Source: Microbacterium sp. LWH3-1.2
GTDB lineage: Bacteria > Actinomycetota > Actinomycetes > Actinomycetales > Microbacteriaceae
Direction: 5' to 3'
NCBI RefSeq assembly: GCF_040675855.1
Contig: NZ_JBEGIK010000001.1
Location: 3,720,001 to 3,784,000, forward strand
Length of the DNA: 64,000 bases
Shown here: positions 48,897-57,449 of the stretch, piece after piece
Layout: each line of letters opens with the position of its first letter
Numbering within the stretch: the first letter of the stretch is position 1
Translations under genes and position numbers: made by a program
The notes under the pieces: model-generated
Told to the model about the DNA's origin: nothing
Database searches by the model: none
Seen by the model: only the letters and a program-made list of their open reading frames with translations

Positions 48897-50258
48897 TCAG
48901 GCGCCGATCCGGATCAGCTTCTTGTTGACGAACTCGTCGGCGGCGAGCAGCCCCATCTCGCGCGAGGTCCCGGAGCGCTTCACACCGCCGAAGGGCAGCC
49001 CGGGCTCGTCGGCGAGGACGACGTTCACGTAGACCATGCCGGCGTCGATCTTGTCGGCGACGCGCTGGGCCTGCTCCTCGTCCGTCGTGAAGACGTAGGA
49101 GCCGAGCCCGTAGGTGGTGTCGTTCGCGAGGGCGACCGCCGCGTCCTCGTCGGCGACCTTGTAGACGACGCCGACGGGTCCGAAGAACTCCTCGCGGTAC
49201 GCGTCCATGTCGCTCGTGACGTCGGCGAGCACCGTTCCCGGGTAGAACGCGCCGTCACGCTTGCCGCCGGCGACCAGCGTCGCGCCCTGCGCGACCGCCC
49301 TGTCGACCTGCTCGGCCAGGCGCTCCGCCGCCGTGAGCGACGACAGCGGGCCCAGGACCGTGTCATCGGCGAACGGGTCGCCGACCTTCGCGCCAGACAT
49401 CGCGGCCGTGAACTTCTCGAGGAACGCGTCGTACAGGCCGTCGACCACGATGAAGCGCTTGGCGGCGTTGCAGGACTGCCCGGTGTTGTCGAGGCGCGCG
49501 GCGACCGCGGCCTCGACCGCCCCGTCGAGGTCGTCGGTCGAGAGCAGGATGAACGGGTCGGACCCGCCGAGCTCGAGGGCGACCTTCTTGAGGTTGCGGC
49601 CCGCGATCTCGGCGACGGCCGCGCCGGCGCGCTCCGAGCCGGTCACCGATACGCCCTGCACGCGGCGGTCGGCGATGATCGTCGCCGCCTGGTCGTTCGT
49701 CGCGTAGACGTTCGTGTAGACGCCCTCGAGCCCGGCGTCTGTGTAGATCGCCGCGATGGCGGCGGCCGACTCGGGGCATTGCGGAGCGTGCTTCAGGAGG
49801 ATGGTGTTGCCCACCACGATGTTCGGCGCCGCGAAGCGGGCGACCTGGTAGTACGGGAAGTTCCACGGCATGATGCCCAGCAGCACGCCGAGGGGCGAGC
49901 GGCGGATGACCGCGGTGCCCTCGCCGTCGATGTCGATCGGCTGGTCCCCGGTGATCTTGTCCGCATGGTCGGCGTAGTACTCGGTGATGTCGGCGGCGAA
50001 GTCGACCTCCCCGAGCGCCGCCTCCAGCGGCTTGCCCATCTCGCGCACGATGATCGCGGCGAGGTCGTCGCGACGCTCGCGGTGGAGCTCCGCGACCTTG
50101 CGGATGCGTGCGGCGCGCTCGGCGACGGGCTGGTCGCGCCACGTGCGGTACGCGGCATCCGCTCCCGCGATCGCGGTCTCGAGAGCCTCGTCGGTGATGG
50201 TCGGATACGTGGCCAGGGTCTCTCCCGTGGCCGGGTTCACGACGGCATAGTCGGTCAT
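48897..50258 (-). CDS. gabD: NAD(P)-dependent succinate-semialdehyde / aminoaldehyde dehydrogenase
   Basis: A 453-residue aldehyde dehydrogenase of the succinate-semialdehyde group. Features are LLGIMPWNFPYYQVARFAAP, the nucleotide-binding GVSVTGSERAGAAVAEIAG, catalytic glutamate in ALELGGSDPF-like VALELGGSDPFILL, and the catalytic cysteine in NTGQSCNAAKRF. It is the last gene of the putrescine oxidase operon (42 bp after the permease), so it can oxidise 4-aminobutanal, succinate semialdehyde or both. The gabT gene nearby completes the route to succinate. Confidence 0.9.
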   Translation of the reverse strand: MTDYAVVNPATGETLATYPTITDEALETAIAGADAAYRTWRDQPVAERAARIRKVAELHRERRDDLAAIIVREMGKPLEAALGEVDFAADITEYYADHADKITGDQPIDIDGEGTAVIRRSPLGVLLGIMPWNFPYYQVARFAAPNIVVGNTILLKHAPQCPESAAAIAAIYTDAGLEGVYTNVYATNDQAATIIADRRVQGVSVTGSERAGAAVAEIAGRNLKKVALELGGSDPFILLSTDDLDGAVEAAVAARLDNTGQSCNAAKRFIVVDGLYDAFLEKFTAAMSGAKVGDPFADDTVLGPLSSLTAAERLAEQVDRAVAQGATLVAGGKRDGAFYPGTVLADVTSDMDAYREEFFGPVGVVYKVADEDAAVALANDTTYGLGSYVFTTDEEQAQRVADKIDAGMVYVNVVLADEPGLPFGGVKRSGTSREMGLLAADEFVNKKLIRIGA

Positions 50259-50299
50259 TGCGTTCTCTCCGATCGGGTGGATGGGGGACAGTCTGCCCG

Positions 50300-51865
50300 C
50301 TAGCGGCGGCCGCGTCGAAGGCTTTCGGGGGCGTCGATACTGAGTGTCTCACCGCGGAAGAACGCCGGACGCTTGATCGCCTGCCAGATCATGATCACGA
50401 CGCCCGCGAGGATGACGACCACGCCCAGCACGAACACGAGGCCGAGACCTCCGATGCTCGACCCGCTGCCGTAGGCCGGGTCCATCGAGTCGACGAGCGT
50501 CGTGACGAACAGCACCGCGAGGATCGCGCCGCCCACGAGCGGGAACAGGAACGTGAAGAAGAAGCTGCGCACCGAGTCGAACCACTGCTTGCGGAAGTAC
50601 CAGACGCACGCGAACGCGGTGAGGCCGTAGTAGAAGCAGATCATCATGCCCAGCGACAGGATCGTGTCGGTGAGGACGTTCTCGCTGATGACGCGCATGA
50701 CGGCGTAGAACACCGACGCGACGATCGCCGACACCACGGTGGCGTAACCGGGCGTGAAGAAGCGCGGGCTGACGCGGGCGAACTTCGGCGGCAGGGCGCC
50801 GTAGTGCCCCATCGCCAGGAGCGTCCGCGCCGGGCCCACGGCCGTGGACTGCAGGGACGCAGCCGAGCTCGACAGCACCGCGAGCGACACGAGGAACGCG
50901 AGCGGACCGAGGATCGGGTCGGACAGCGCGAAGAAGACGTTCGCCGAGATGTCCTCGTTCGCCAGTCCCAGCGGACCGTCGCCGACGCCCGCGAACATGA
51001 TCAGGCCGATCGACAGCAGCAGGTACAGCGAGACCACGATCACGACCGTGAGCATCGCCGCGCGGCCCGGGGTCTTCGCGGGGTTCTTGGTCTCCTCGTT
51101 CATGGTGAGGACGACGTCCCAGCCCCAGAAGATGAAGATCGACAGCGAGAGGCCCGCCGCGAACGCGCTGAACGTCGGCACCTCGAACGGGTTGAACCAC
51201 GACCACGAGAACGCCGTCGGATCGGGGGCATCTCCCGACACCGCCTTGACGATGGCCACGACGGCGAAGAGGAGCAGCACGGCTACCTGGAAGGTCACCA
51301 GGATGTACTGGAACTTCTGCGTGGTCTGCATGTCGCGGTAGGAGACGAGCGTCGCGCCCAGCATGAACAGCAGGCACACCACCACGTTGATGAACGGGTT
51401 GAACGCGAGGTCCGCGATCTCGGGGTTGCCCGTCAGCTGCGAGATCAGCAGGAACAGGAACTCCACGGCGATGCCCGCGAGGTTCGACAACACGATGACG
51501 GTCGCGGCCACGAGGCCCCAGCCGGTCATCCAGCCGATCCACGGGCCGAACGCGCGCACGCCCCACGTGAACGAAGTGCCCGAGTCGGGCATCGCGCGGT
51601 TGAGCTCGCGGTAGCCGAAGGCCGTCAGCAGCATCGGGATGAAGCCGACGAGGATGATGGCCGGCACCTGCGTGCCGACGACCGAGACCGTCGGCCCGAG
51701 CGACGCCGTGAGCGTATAGGCGGGGGCGATGGTCGAGACGCCGATGACGACGGCGCCGAGGACGCCGACCGCTCCCGCGCTCAGGCCCTTGTTCGACAGC
51801 TCACCGGCATGCGCGCCGGAGGACGGTGCCAGCGGCTGGGTGCCGCCGCTCTGGGATGCGCTCAT
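50300..51865 (-). CDS. APC-family amino acid/polyamine permease
   Basis: A 521-residue, about 12-helix transporter of the amino acid-polyamine-organocation family. Blocks are AVVIGVSTIAPAYTLTASLG, RELNRAMPDSGTSFTWGVRA, FIFWGWDVVLTMNEETKNP and GLSLSIFIFWGWD. It overlaps the universal stress protein gene (ATGA) and precedes gabD in one operon with putrescine oxidase, so putrescine or GABA is the likely cargo. Confidence 0.92.
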   Translation of the reverse strand: MSASQSGGTQPLAPSSGAHAGELSNKGLSAGAVGVLGAVVIGVSTIAPAYTLTASLGPTVSVVGTQVPAIILVGFIPMLLTAFGYRELNRAMPDSGTSFTWGVRAFGPWIGWMTGWGLVAATVIVLSNLAGIAVEFLFLLISQLTGNPEIADLAFNPFINVVVCLLFMLGATLVSYRDMQTTQKFQYILVTFQVAVLLLFAVVAIVKAVSGDAPDPTAFSWSWFNPFEVPTFSAFAAGLSLSIFIFWGWDVVLTMNEETKNPAKTPGRAAMLTVVIVVSLYLLLSIGLIMFAGVGDGPLGLANEDISANVFFALSDPILGPLAFLVSLAVLSSSAASLQSTAVGPARTLLAMGHYGALPPKFARVSPRFFTPGYATVVSAIVASVFYAVMRVISENVLTDTILSLGMMICFYYGLTAFACVWYFRKQWFDSVRSFFFTFLFPLVGGAILAVLFVTTLVDSMDPAYGSGSSIGGLGLVFVLGVVVILAGVVIMIWQAIKRPAFFRGETLSIDAPESLRRGRR

Positions 51866-52746
51866 CGTCGTGCGCCTTTCTTGCCGCGGGTGCGGGGCAC
51901 CACGACCATGGGTACGGGAAGCTCGTGCAGCATCTTCGCCGCCGTCGAGCCGAGGAAGAGCCGCCGGCGCCGGGCCAGCCGGCTCGAGCCGACCACCGCG
52001 AGTTCGCCGGGCTCCCAGCCGAGATGGGCGACGGCGTCTTCGATGCTGTCGCCGCGCGCGACGACCACGTCGGCTTCAACGCCGTCCGGGAGTGCCTCGA
52101 GGGCCTTGCCCAGCACGTCGTCGGCGTGCGCGGCGCCGGCGATGCGGATGACGCCCGTGTCGACCCCTGCGGGGAGGTCCACCGAGACGAGCGACAGCAG
52201 TCGCAGTCGGGCGCCCGTCGCGGTGGCCAGGGCGACGCTCTCGTCGAGCAGGGCGCTCGCGCCCGGGCGCGTGCCGATGGCGGCGGTGACGCGGGTGACC
52301 GTGGTCGCCTCCAGCCGGCGCGACCCCTCGGGGGCGAGCACGACGGGCACGTCCGATGAATGCAGCAGCTCGTTCGCCACGGTGCCGAGGCGATGGCGCC
52401 CGCGACGTCCGCCATTGGCGGCACCGACGACGATATGGGATGCCGAGAGCTCGTGCGCAGCGGCGATGAGGCCCTCTCCGAAGGAATCGCCGAATCGCAC
52501 GTGCGACGCGTGCGTCACGGCATCCGGAATCGACGCCGCGGCCTCGGCGAGCCACGTCTCAGACTGAGTCACCAGGTAACGGTCGTAGCCGGCATCGGGC
52601 GGGGTGATGACGCTGCGGTCCTCGGCCGGCAGCACCAGCACGAGGTCGAGCGGTGCGTGCATCGCCGCGGCCAGGCGCGCGCCGAGGGCGACGGCATCCG
52701 CTCCCGCGTCCGTCGCGGTGTACCCGACCACGATGCGGTCGCTCAT
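51862..52746 (-). CDS. Tandem universal stress protein
   Basis: A 294-residue protein made of two UspA domains. The first begins SDRIVVGYTATDAGADAVAL and ends with the ATP-binding-like HIVVGAANGGRRGRHRLGTVA; the second begins near VTAAIGTRPGASALLDESVAL and ends VVGSSRLARRRRLFLGSTAAK. The GxxGxxxxxxxxGS/T nucleotide loop is recognisable in both. It overlaps the putrescine oxidase gene upstream and the permease gene downstream by ATGA each, so it is tied to this catabolic operon. A role as ATP-responsive regulator of the permease is a testable guess, as known for Usp-fused or Usp-coupled transporters. Confidence 0.92.
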   Translation of the reverse strand: MSDRIVVGYTATDAGADAVALGARLAAAMHAPLDLVLVLPAEDRSVITPPDAGYDRYLVTQSETWLAEAAASIPDAVTHASHVRFGDSFGEGLIAAAHELSASHIVVGAANGGRRGRHRLGTVANELLHSSDVPVVLAPEGSRRLEATTVTRVTAAIGTRPGASALLDESVALATATGARLRLLSLVSVDLPAGVDTGVIRIAGAAHADDVLGKALEALPDGVEADVVVARGDSIEDAVAHLGWEPGELAVVGSSRLARRRRLFLGSTAAKMLHELPVPMVVVPRTRGKKGARR

Positions 52747-54104
52747 CGCCGTGCCGCCTCGACGATGTTCGCGGCCACCAGCCGGCCCATGCGGATGGCG
52801 CCGTCGACGTGCTGGTAACCGGCGCCGGCCATGTCGCTGCACGCGAAGTGGATGGGGCCGACGGGGGTGCGCAGATCCGCGCCGTAGCGGGCGAGGCCGC
52901 CGAGGTCGAAGCTCGCGGCGTACGCGCCGCGGGTCCACTCCTCGGCGCCCCAATCGCTCTCGAAGTAGACCAGCGGGGTCTTGGCCTCGGGGCCGTAGTA
53001 GTGCGACAGCGACTCGAGGATGCGCTCCTTGCGCTCCTCCGCCGAGACGCGGAAGAGGTCGTCGGCGTTGCGGTCCGACACGAAGCCGACCAGGGTGCCG
53101 CGCTCGTCGTCGTGGTTGGTGTTGTCGTATGCCTCGTGCGAGATCTCGTACGGGCTGAACGCGGTGCCTGACAGGCCCTGCTCGCGCCAGAACGGGCGGT
53201 CGTAGACCGCGTGCACCTTGATGACGAAGCCCATCGAGATGTGCTGGTGCATCTGCTGCTTGAGGCGCGGCAGCGGCGGCGCGAACTCGATCCACGGGTA
53301 GAGGATCGGCGCGTGCGCCAGGATGACGAACCGCGCGCGCACCTCGAGGCCGTTGTCGGTGACGACGCGGACGCCGTCGTCCGACCAGTGCACCTCGGTG
53401 ACCGGCTGACCCAGGATGACGTCGTCGCCCAGGCGCTCGGCGAGGAGGAGCGGAACCTGCTGCAAGCCCCCGACCACGCGCTCGTCGAGGATGAAGTCCG
53501 CGTCGACGAGGTGGGAGAAGCTGCCCGCGCTGGCCGCCATGAGAAGGGCCTGGAGCGCGGAGAACGCATACGCGGGCTTGGTGAGCATCGCGCCGGCGAT
53601 GAAGAGGGCGATGTTGTCGCGCGCCTCCTGGTCATCGGTCTGCCCCTCGAGCCATGCCTCGAACGAGATGCGGTCGAGCGCCTCGGCGTCGGGATGCTCC
53701 CACGGCTTGTCGGGGTCGATCTGTGCGACGAGCCCGTCGAGCACCTCGATGAGGCGGACGATCTCCTTCTCGGTCTCGGGTGCGACGGGGAAGATCTCGC
53801 CCGTGAAGCGGGTGAGCTCGCCGTCCTGGCCGATGTACACGGAGTCGCCTTCGCGGTAGCGGCTGTAAGTCTCGAGACCCAGCTCGGCGAGGGTCTCCTT
53901 GAGCGCGTCCTGGTCGGGTGAGACCCACTGGCCGCCGATCTCGAGCATCGCGCCGTCGACGACGTCGGTCCACAGTCGGCCGCCCACGCGGTCGCGCGCC
54001 TCGAGCACGACGACCGACAGTCCCGCCTTCTTCAACTCGTTCGCAGCGGTCGTGCCGGCGGCGCCGGCGCCGACGATCACGACGTCACGTGTCAGCTCGG
54101 TCAT
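52743..54104 (-). CDS. puo: Putrescine oxidase (flavin monoamine oxidase family)
   Basis: A 453-residue FAD amine oxidase oxidising putrescine to 4-aminobutanal, ammonia and hydrogen peroxide. The N-terminal dinucleotide fold is DVVIVGAGAAGTTAANELKK, then EARDRVGGRLWTDVVDGAML and EIGGQWVSPDQDAL; LKQQMHQHISMGFVIKVHAVY, DNTNHDDERGTLVGFVSD and PVGPIHFACSDMAGAGYQHV follow. The whole pattern and the length agree closely with my memory of the Rhodococcus putrescine oxidase. GAAGGAGTCCG precedes the ATG at 54104; an ATG at 54134 is less likely. It is the first gene of a four-gene operon and follows gabT after a strong terminator. Confidence 0.93.
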   Translation of the reverse strand: MTELTRDVVIVGAGAAGTTAANELKKAGLSVVVLEARDRVGGRLWTDVVDGAMLEIGGQWVSPDQDALKETLAELGLETYSRYREGDSVYIGQDGELTRFTGEIFPVAPETEKEIVRLIEVLDGLVAQIDPDKPWEHPDAEALDRISFEAWLEGQTDDQEARDNIALFIAGAMLTKPAYAFSALQALLMAASAGSFSHLVDADFILDERVVGGLQQVPLLLAERLGDDVILGQPVTEVHWSDDGVRVVTDNGLEVRARFVILAHAPILYPWIEFAPPLPRLKQQMHQHISMGFVIKVHAVYDRPFWREQGLSGTAFSPYEISHEAYDNTNHDDERGTLVGFVSDRNADDLFRVSAEERKERILESLSHYYGPEAKTPLVYFESDWGAEEWTRGAYAASFDLGGLARYGADLRTPVGPIHFACSDMAGAGYQHVDGAIRMGRLVAANIVEAARR

Positions 54105-54237
54105 TCGGACTCCTTCGTTCCTCAGGTCGTTCATTTCTTGTCCAGACCACCCCTTCTCGCCGAATCCACCCGGTTCTGGCCGTCCATCGCGGGTGGTTTC
54201 GCCGGGAAGGGGTGGTGTGGACGAGCAGGAGAGGGAG

Positions 54238-54281
54238 ACGGATGCTGCGACCGCCGTGCGTGCGGCGGTCGCAGCATCCGT
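54238..54281 (-). terminator. Terminator behind gabT
   Basis: ACGGATGCTGCGACCGCCG (54238-54256) and CGGCGGTCGCAGCATCCGT (54263-54281) form a perfect 19-bp stem with loop TGCGTG, two bases past the gabT stop. It separates gabT from the putrescine oxidase operon and uses the GGATGC/GCATCC pair. Confidence 0.9.
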
Positions 54282-54283
54282 GA

Positions 54284-55645
54284 TCAAGAGGCAGCCAGCG
54301 CTGCGGCGACGACGTCCAGGCCCTCGTGGAGCAGGTCGTCGGTGATCGACAGCGGCGGCAGGAAGCGGATCACGTTCCCGTAGGTGCCGCACGTGAGCAC
54401 GATGACGCCCTGTGCGATGGACGCCTTCGCAACCGCGGCGGTGAGCGCGGCGTCGGGCTCGCCCGTCGCGGGGTCGACGAACTCGGCGGCGATCATCGCG
54501 CCGTGGCCGCGCACGTCGCCGATGCGCGGGTCGGATGCCTGCAGCTCCTGCAGGCGGCCCTTCAGGACGCTCCCGATCTCGCGGGCGCGCTCGAGCATCC
54601 CGTCGTTCTCGAACACGTCGATGGCGGCGAGCGCGGCGGCGCATGCTATCGGGTTGCCGCCGTAGGTGCCGCCGAGGCCACCCGCGTGCGAGGCGTCCAT
54701 GATCTCGGCCCTGCCCGTCACGGCCGCCAGGGGCAGGCCCCCCGCGATGCCCTTGGCGGTGGTGATCAGGTCCGGCACGATGCCGAACAGGTCGCTCGCG
54801 AACATCTCCCCCGTACGGGCGAAGCCGGTCTGGATCTCGTCGGCGATGAAGACCACGTCGTTCGCGCGGCACCACTCGACGAGCGCAGGCAGGAAGCCGT
54901 CGGCGGGGACGATGAAGCCGCCCTCGCCCTGGATGGGCTCGATGATGACGGCGGCGAGGTTGTCGGCCCCGACCTGCTTCTCGATCATCGAGATGGCCTT
55001 CTTGGCCGCCAGGCCCCCGTCGAGCCCGTCGCGGTAGGGGTACGACAGCGGCGCGCGGTAGATCTCCGACGCGAACGGGCCGAAGCCGCTCTTGTAGGGC
55101 ATCGACTTCGCGGTGAGCGCCATCGTCAGGTTGGTGCGGCCGTGGTAACCGTGGTCGAACGCGACGACCGCCTGCTTGCCGGTGTACTTGCGGGCGATCT
55201 TGACCGCGTTCTCCACCGCCTCGGCACCCGAGTTGAACAGGGCGCTCTTCTTGGCGTGGTCGCCGGGCGTGATGCGGTTGAGCGCCTCGGCGACCGACAC
55301 GTAGGAGTCGTACGGCGCGATCATGAAGCACGTGTGGGTGAACCGGGCGACCTGCTCCTGCACCGCGGCGACGACCTTGGGGTGCGCGTTCCCGATCGTG
55401 GTCACCGCGATGCCCGAGCCGAGATCGATGAGCGAATTGCCGTCGGCGTCGACGATGACGCCGCCTCCGGCCGCCACGGCCTGCACGGGCGCGGTGTGTC
55501 CGACGCCCGCGGCGACGGCGTCGGCCTTGCGGTCGAGGAGCTCCTGCGAGCGGGGACCGGGGATGCTGGTGACCAGGCGGCGCGCCTGTGGAAGCGTCGG
55601 ACCGCCGAGGGGCGTTTCGGTGATGATGTCGGCTGCGCTGCTCAT
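54284..55645 (-). CDS. gabT: 4-aminobutyrate aminotransferase
   Basis: GabT transfers the amino group of GABA to 2-oxoglutarate, giving succinate semialdehyde. The 453-residue class-III aminotransferase shows NSGAEAVENAVKIARKYTGK, VAFDHGYHGRTNLTMALT, VIIEPIQGEGGFIVPADGF, FIADEIQTGFARTGEMFA and the PLP lysine in TTAKGIAGGLPLAAVTGR. The ATG at 55645 was chosen; no ribosome-binding site precedes it, but TACGCT seven bases upstream could be a -10 of a leaderless mRNA. It faces a PucR-type regulator across 92 bp. Confidence 0.94.
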   Translation of the reverse strand: MSSAADIITETPLGGPTLPQARRLVTSIPGPRSQELLDRKADAVAAGVGHTAPVQAVAAGGGVIVDADGNSLIDLGSGIAVTTIGNAHPKVVAAVQEQVARFTHTCFMIAPYDSYVSVAEALNRITPGDHAKKSALFNSGAEAVENAVKIARKYTGKQAVVAFDHGYHGRTNLTMALTAKSMPYKSGFGPFASEIYRAPLSYPYRDGLDGGLAAKKAISMIEKQVGADNLAAVIIEPIQGEGGFIVPADGFLPALVEWCRANDVVFIADEIQTGFARTGEMFASDLFGIVPDLITTAKGIAGGLPLAAVTGRAEIMDASHAGGLGGTYGGNPIACAAALAAIDVFENDGMLERAREIGSVLKGRLQELQASDPRIGDVRGHGAMIAAEFVDPATGEPDAALTAAVAKASIAQGVIVLTCGTYGNVIRFLPPLSITDDLLHEGLDVVAAALAAS

Positions 55646-55691
55646 GCTGGGGAGCGTATGTCGTGGGCGGAAGGCCACGCACCCGCCCGGG

Positions 55692-55729
55692 TGTACATTC
55701 TGTTCGCCTCGCTGTACAAGACGTACACT
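55692..55729. promoter_or_regulatory. TGTACA repeats between gabT and the PucR gene
   Basis: TGTACA occurs at 55692-55697 and 55713-55718, 21 bp apart, with a third GTACA at 55723-55727. The last overlaps TACACT (55724-55729), a possible -10 located so close to the ATG at 55738 that the pucR-type mRNA would be leaderless. The repeats, on two helical turns, are candidate binding sites of the PucR-type protein for both divergent genes. Confidence 0.55.
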
Positions 55730-55737
55730 CGGAAATC

Positions 55738-57267
55738 ATGGACGCCGACGCCCCCACCCTTCGCGCCCTCCTCGCCCGGCGGGATCTCAAGCTGTCCCTC
55801 GCCGGCGACGACCTCGACCCGAGCACCCTGGACCGCGGCATCCGCTGGGTGCACAGCTCCGACCTCGCCGACCCGACTCCTTTCCTCTCCGAGGGCCTCG
55901 TGCTGCTCACGACGGGCACGCAGTTCCCCCAGGGGGACGACGCGGACGCGGCCGGGGTCTACCGTTCCTACGTCCACCGGCTCGCGACCCGGGGGGTGGT
56001 CGGCCTCGGTTTCGGCACCGAGGTGGTGCGCGAGGGCATCCCGCCAGCCCTGGTCGACGCGTGCCGGGACGAACGCATTCCGCTGTTCGAGGTGCCGTAC
56101 CGGACGCCGTTCATCGCCGTCGCCCGGGCCAATGCCGAGGCGATCGCCGCAGAGGCGTACGCGCGGCGCAGCTGGGCACTGGCGGCGCAGCGGGCGATCG
56201 CCCTGGCGGCGCTGCGCCCCGACGGACTCGGCGCGACGGTCGCCGAGCTCGCGAAGCAGCTCGACACCTGGGTGGGGATGTTCGACGCCGCCGGCGAACT
56301 GGCCCGCGAGCACCCCGTCGGCGGGCTCGGCGCCGACACGGCCGCGGCGCTGCAGCGGGAGGTGACGGGCGTGCTGCACCGCGGCGCGCGGGCCGGCTCG
56401 TCGCTGCACATCGGCGAGACACCGTTCTCGCTGCAGACGCTCGGCCGCGGCGGGCACCTGCGGGGGGTGATCGCGATCGCCGCCGGAGACCTCGACCAGG
56501 AGGGCCGCGTCGTCGTCACCGCCGTCATCGCGATGGCCGGGCTCGCGCTCGAGCAGCAGCAGGGCCTCGGTCGCGCGCGCAACGCGCTGCGGGCGGGGCT
56601 CGTGCAGTCGCTGCTGACCGGCGATCCCGCCCTCGCCCGACGCGCCTCACGCGAGCTGTGGGGACCGCTCCCCTCCGCCCCCGTCGTCGTCGGACTGACG
56701 GATGCCGCGGCCGCACGGGTCGACGGCATCGCCGAGCTGCTCGAGCTCTGGGCGGACGAGCGGCGCGGCGCCCTGTTCTTCGGCCGCGGCGAGGACGGGC
56801 TCGTGCTCGTCGTGCCCGCGGACGACCGCTCCGGCATCGCCGACCTGGTCGAGCGGTACGACGTGCGGGTCGGCCTGTCGGACCCGACCGGCTACGACGG
56901 GTTCGCCGCGGCTCTGGGGCAGGCGCGCGTCGCCCGGGATCGCGGCATCCGTCCCGTGACCGAGTTCGCCGAGGTCGCCCGCGCCGGCGTGCTGTCGGCG
57001 CTCACCGACGAGGCCCGCGCGCTGGCGCGCGCGGAACTCGCCCCGCTGTACGACCACGACGCCGCGCAGGGCACGCGTCTCGTCGAGACGCTGAAGGTGT
57101 GGCTCGACGAGGACTGCTCCCATGAAGCATCCGCGCAATCTCTCGGCGTGCACCGCCACACCGTGCGCACCCGGCTCGCCCTCATCGAGCGTGTGCTGAG
57201 TCGCGACCTCTCGTCGTTCGCGACTCGCGCCGAGCTGTGGACGGCGCTGCGCGCCCTCGCCTCGTGA
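55738..57267 (+). CDS. PucR-family transcriptional regulator
   Basis: A 509-residue regulator with the PucR N-terminal domain (VHSSDLADPTPFLSEGLVLLTTG, RGVVGLGFGTEVVREGIP), a middle GAF-like region and a C-terminal helix-turn-helix (ASAQSLGVHRHTVRTRLALIERVL). PucR proteins act on purine, amino acid or amine catabolism; here gabT lies divergently and putrescine oxidase beyond it, so it is probably the GABA/polyamine regulator (GabR-like in function). The ATG at 55738 was taken as start. Confidence 0.9.
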   Translation: MDADAPTLRALLARRDLKLSLAGDDLDPSTLDRGIRWVHSSDLADPTPFLSEGLVLLTTGTQFPQGDDADAAGVYRSYVHRLATRGVVGLGFGTEVVREGIPPALVDACRDERIPLFEVPYRTPFIAVARANAEAIAAEAYARRSWALAAQRAIALAALRPDGLGATVAELAKQLDTWVGMFDAAGELAREHPVGGLGADTAAALQREVTGVLHRGARAGSSLHIGETPFSLQTLGRGGHLRGVIAIAAGDLDQEGRVVVTAVIAMAGLALEQQQGLGRARNALRAGLVQSLLTGDPALARRASRELWGPLPSAPVVVGLTDAAAARVDGIAELLELWADERRGALFFGRGEDGLVLVVPADDRSGIADLVERYDVRVGLSDPTGYDGFAAALGQARVARDRGIRPVTEFAEVARAGVLSALTDEARALARAELAPLYDHDAAQGTRLVETLKVWLDEDCSHEASAQSLGVHRHTVRTRLALIERVLSRDLSSFATRAELWTALRALAS

Positions 57268-57449
57268 CCCGCTCCCGGCGACCCCGCGACGCGCCACGAC
57301 ACGCCGCGCGGGTGCAGACGGCCCCGGCGTGCTGCGGCGGGTCGACGAGCCGCGCGGGCGGGGCGGGCGGGAGAGATCGCCGGCCCGCGGCCCGAATTCC
57401 GACAGATCGCCCGACGGTGAGCACGCGTCAGCGGGGCAGGATGGGGGGC

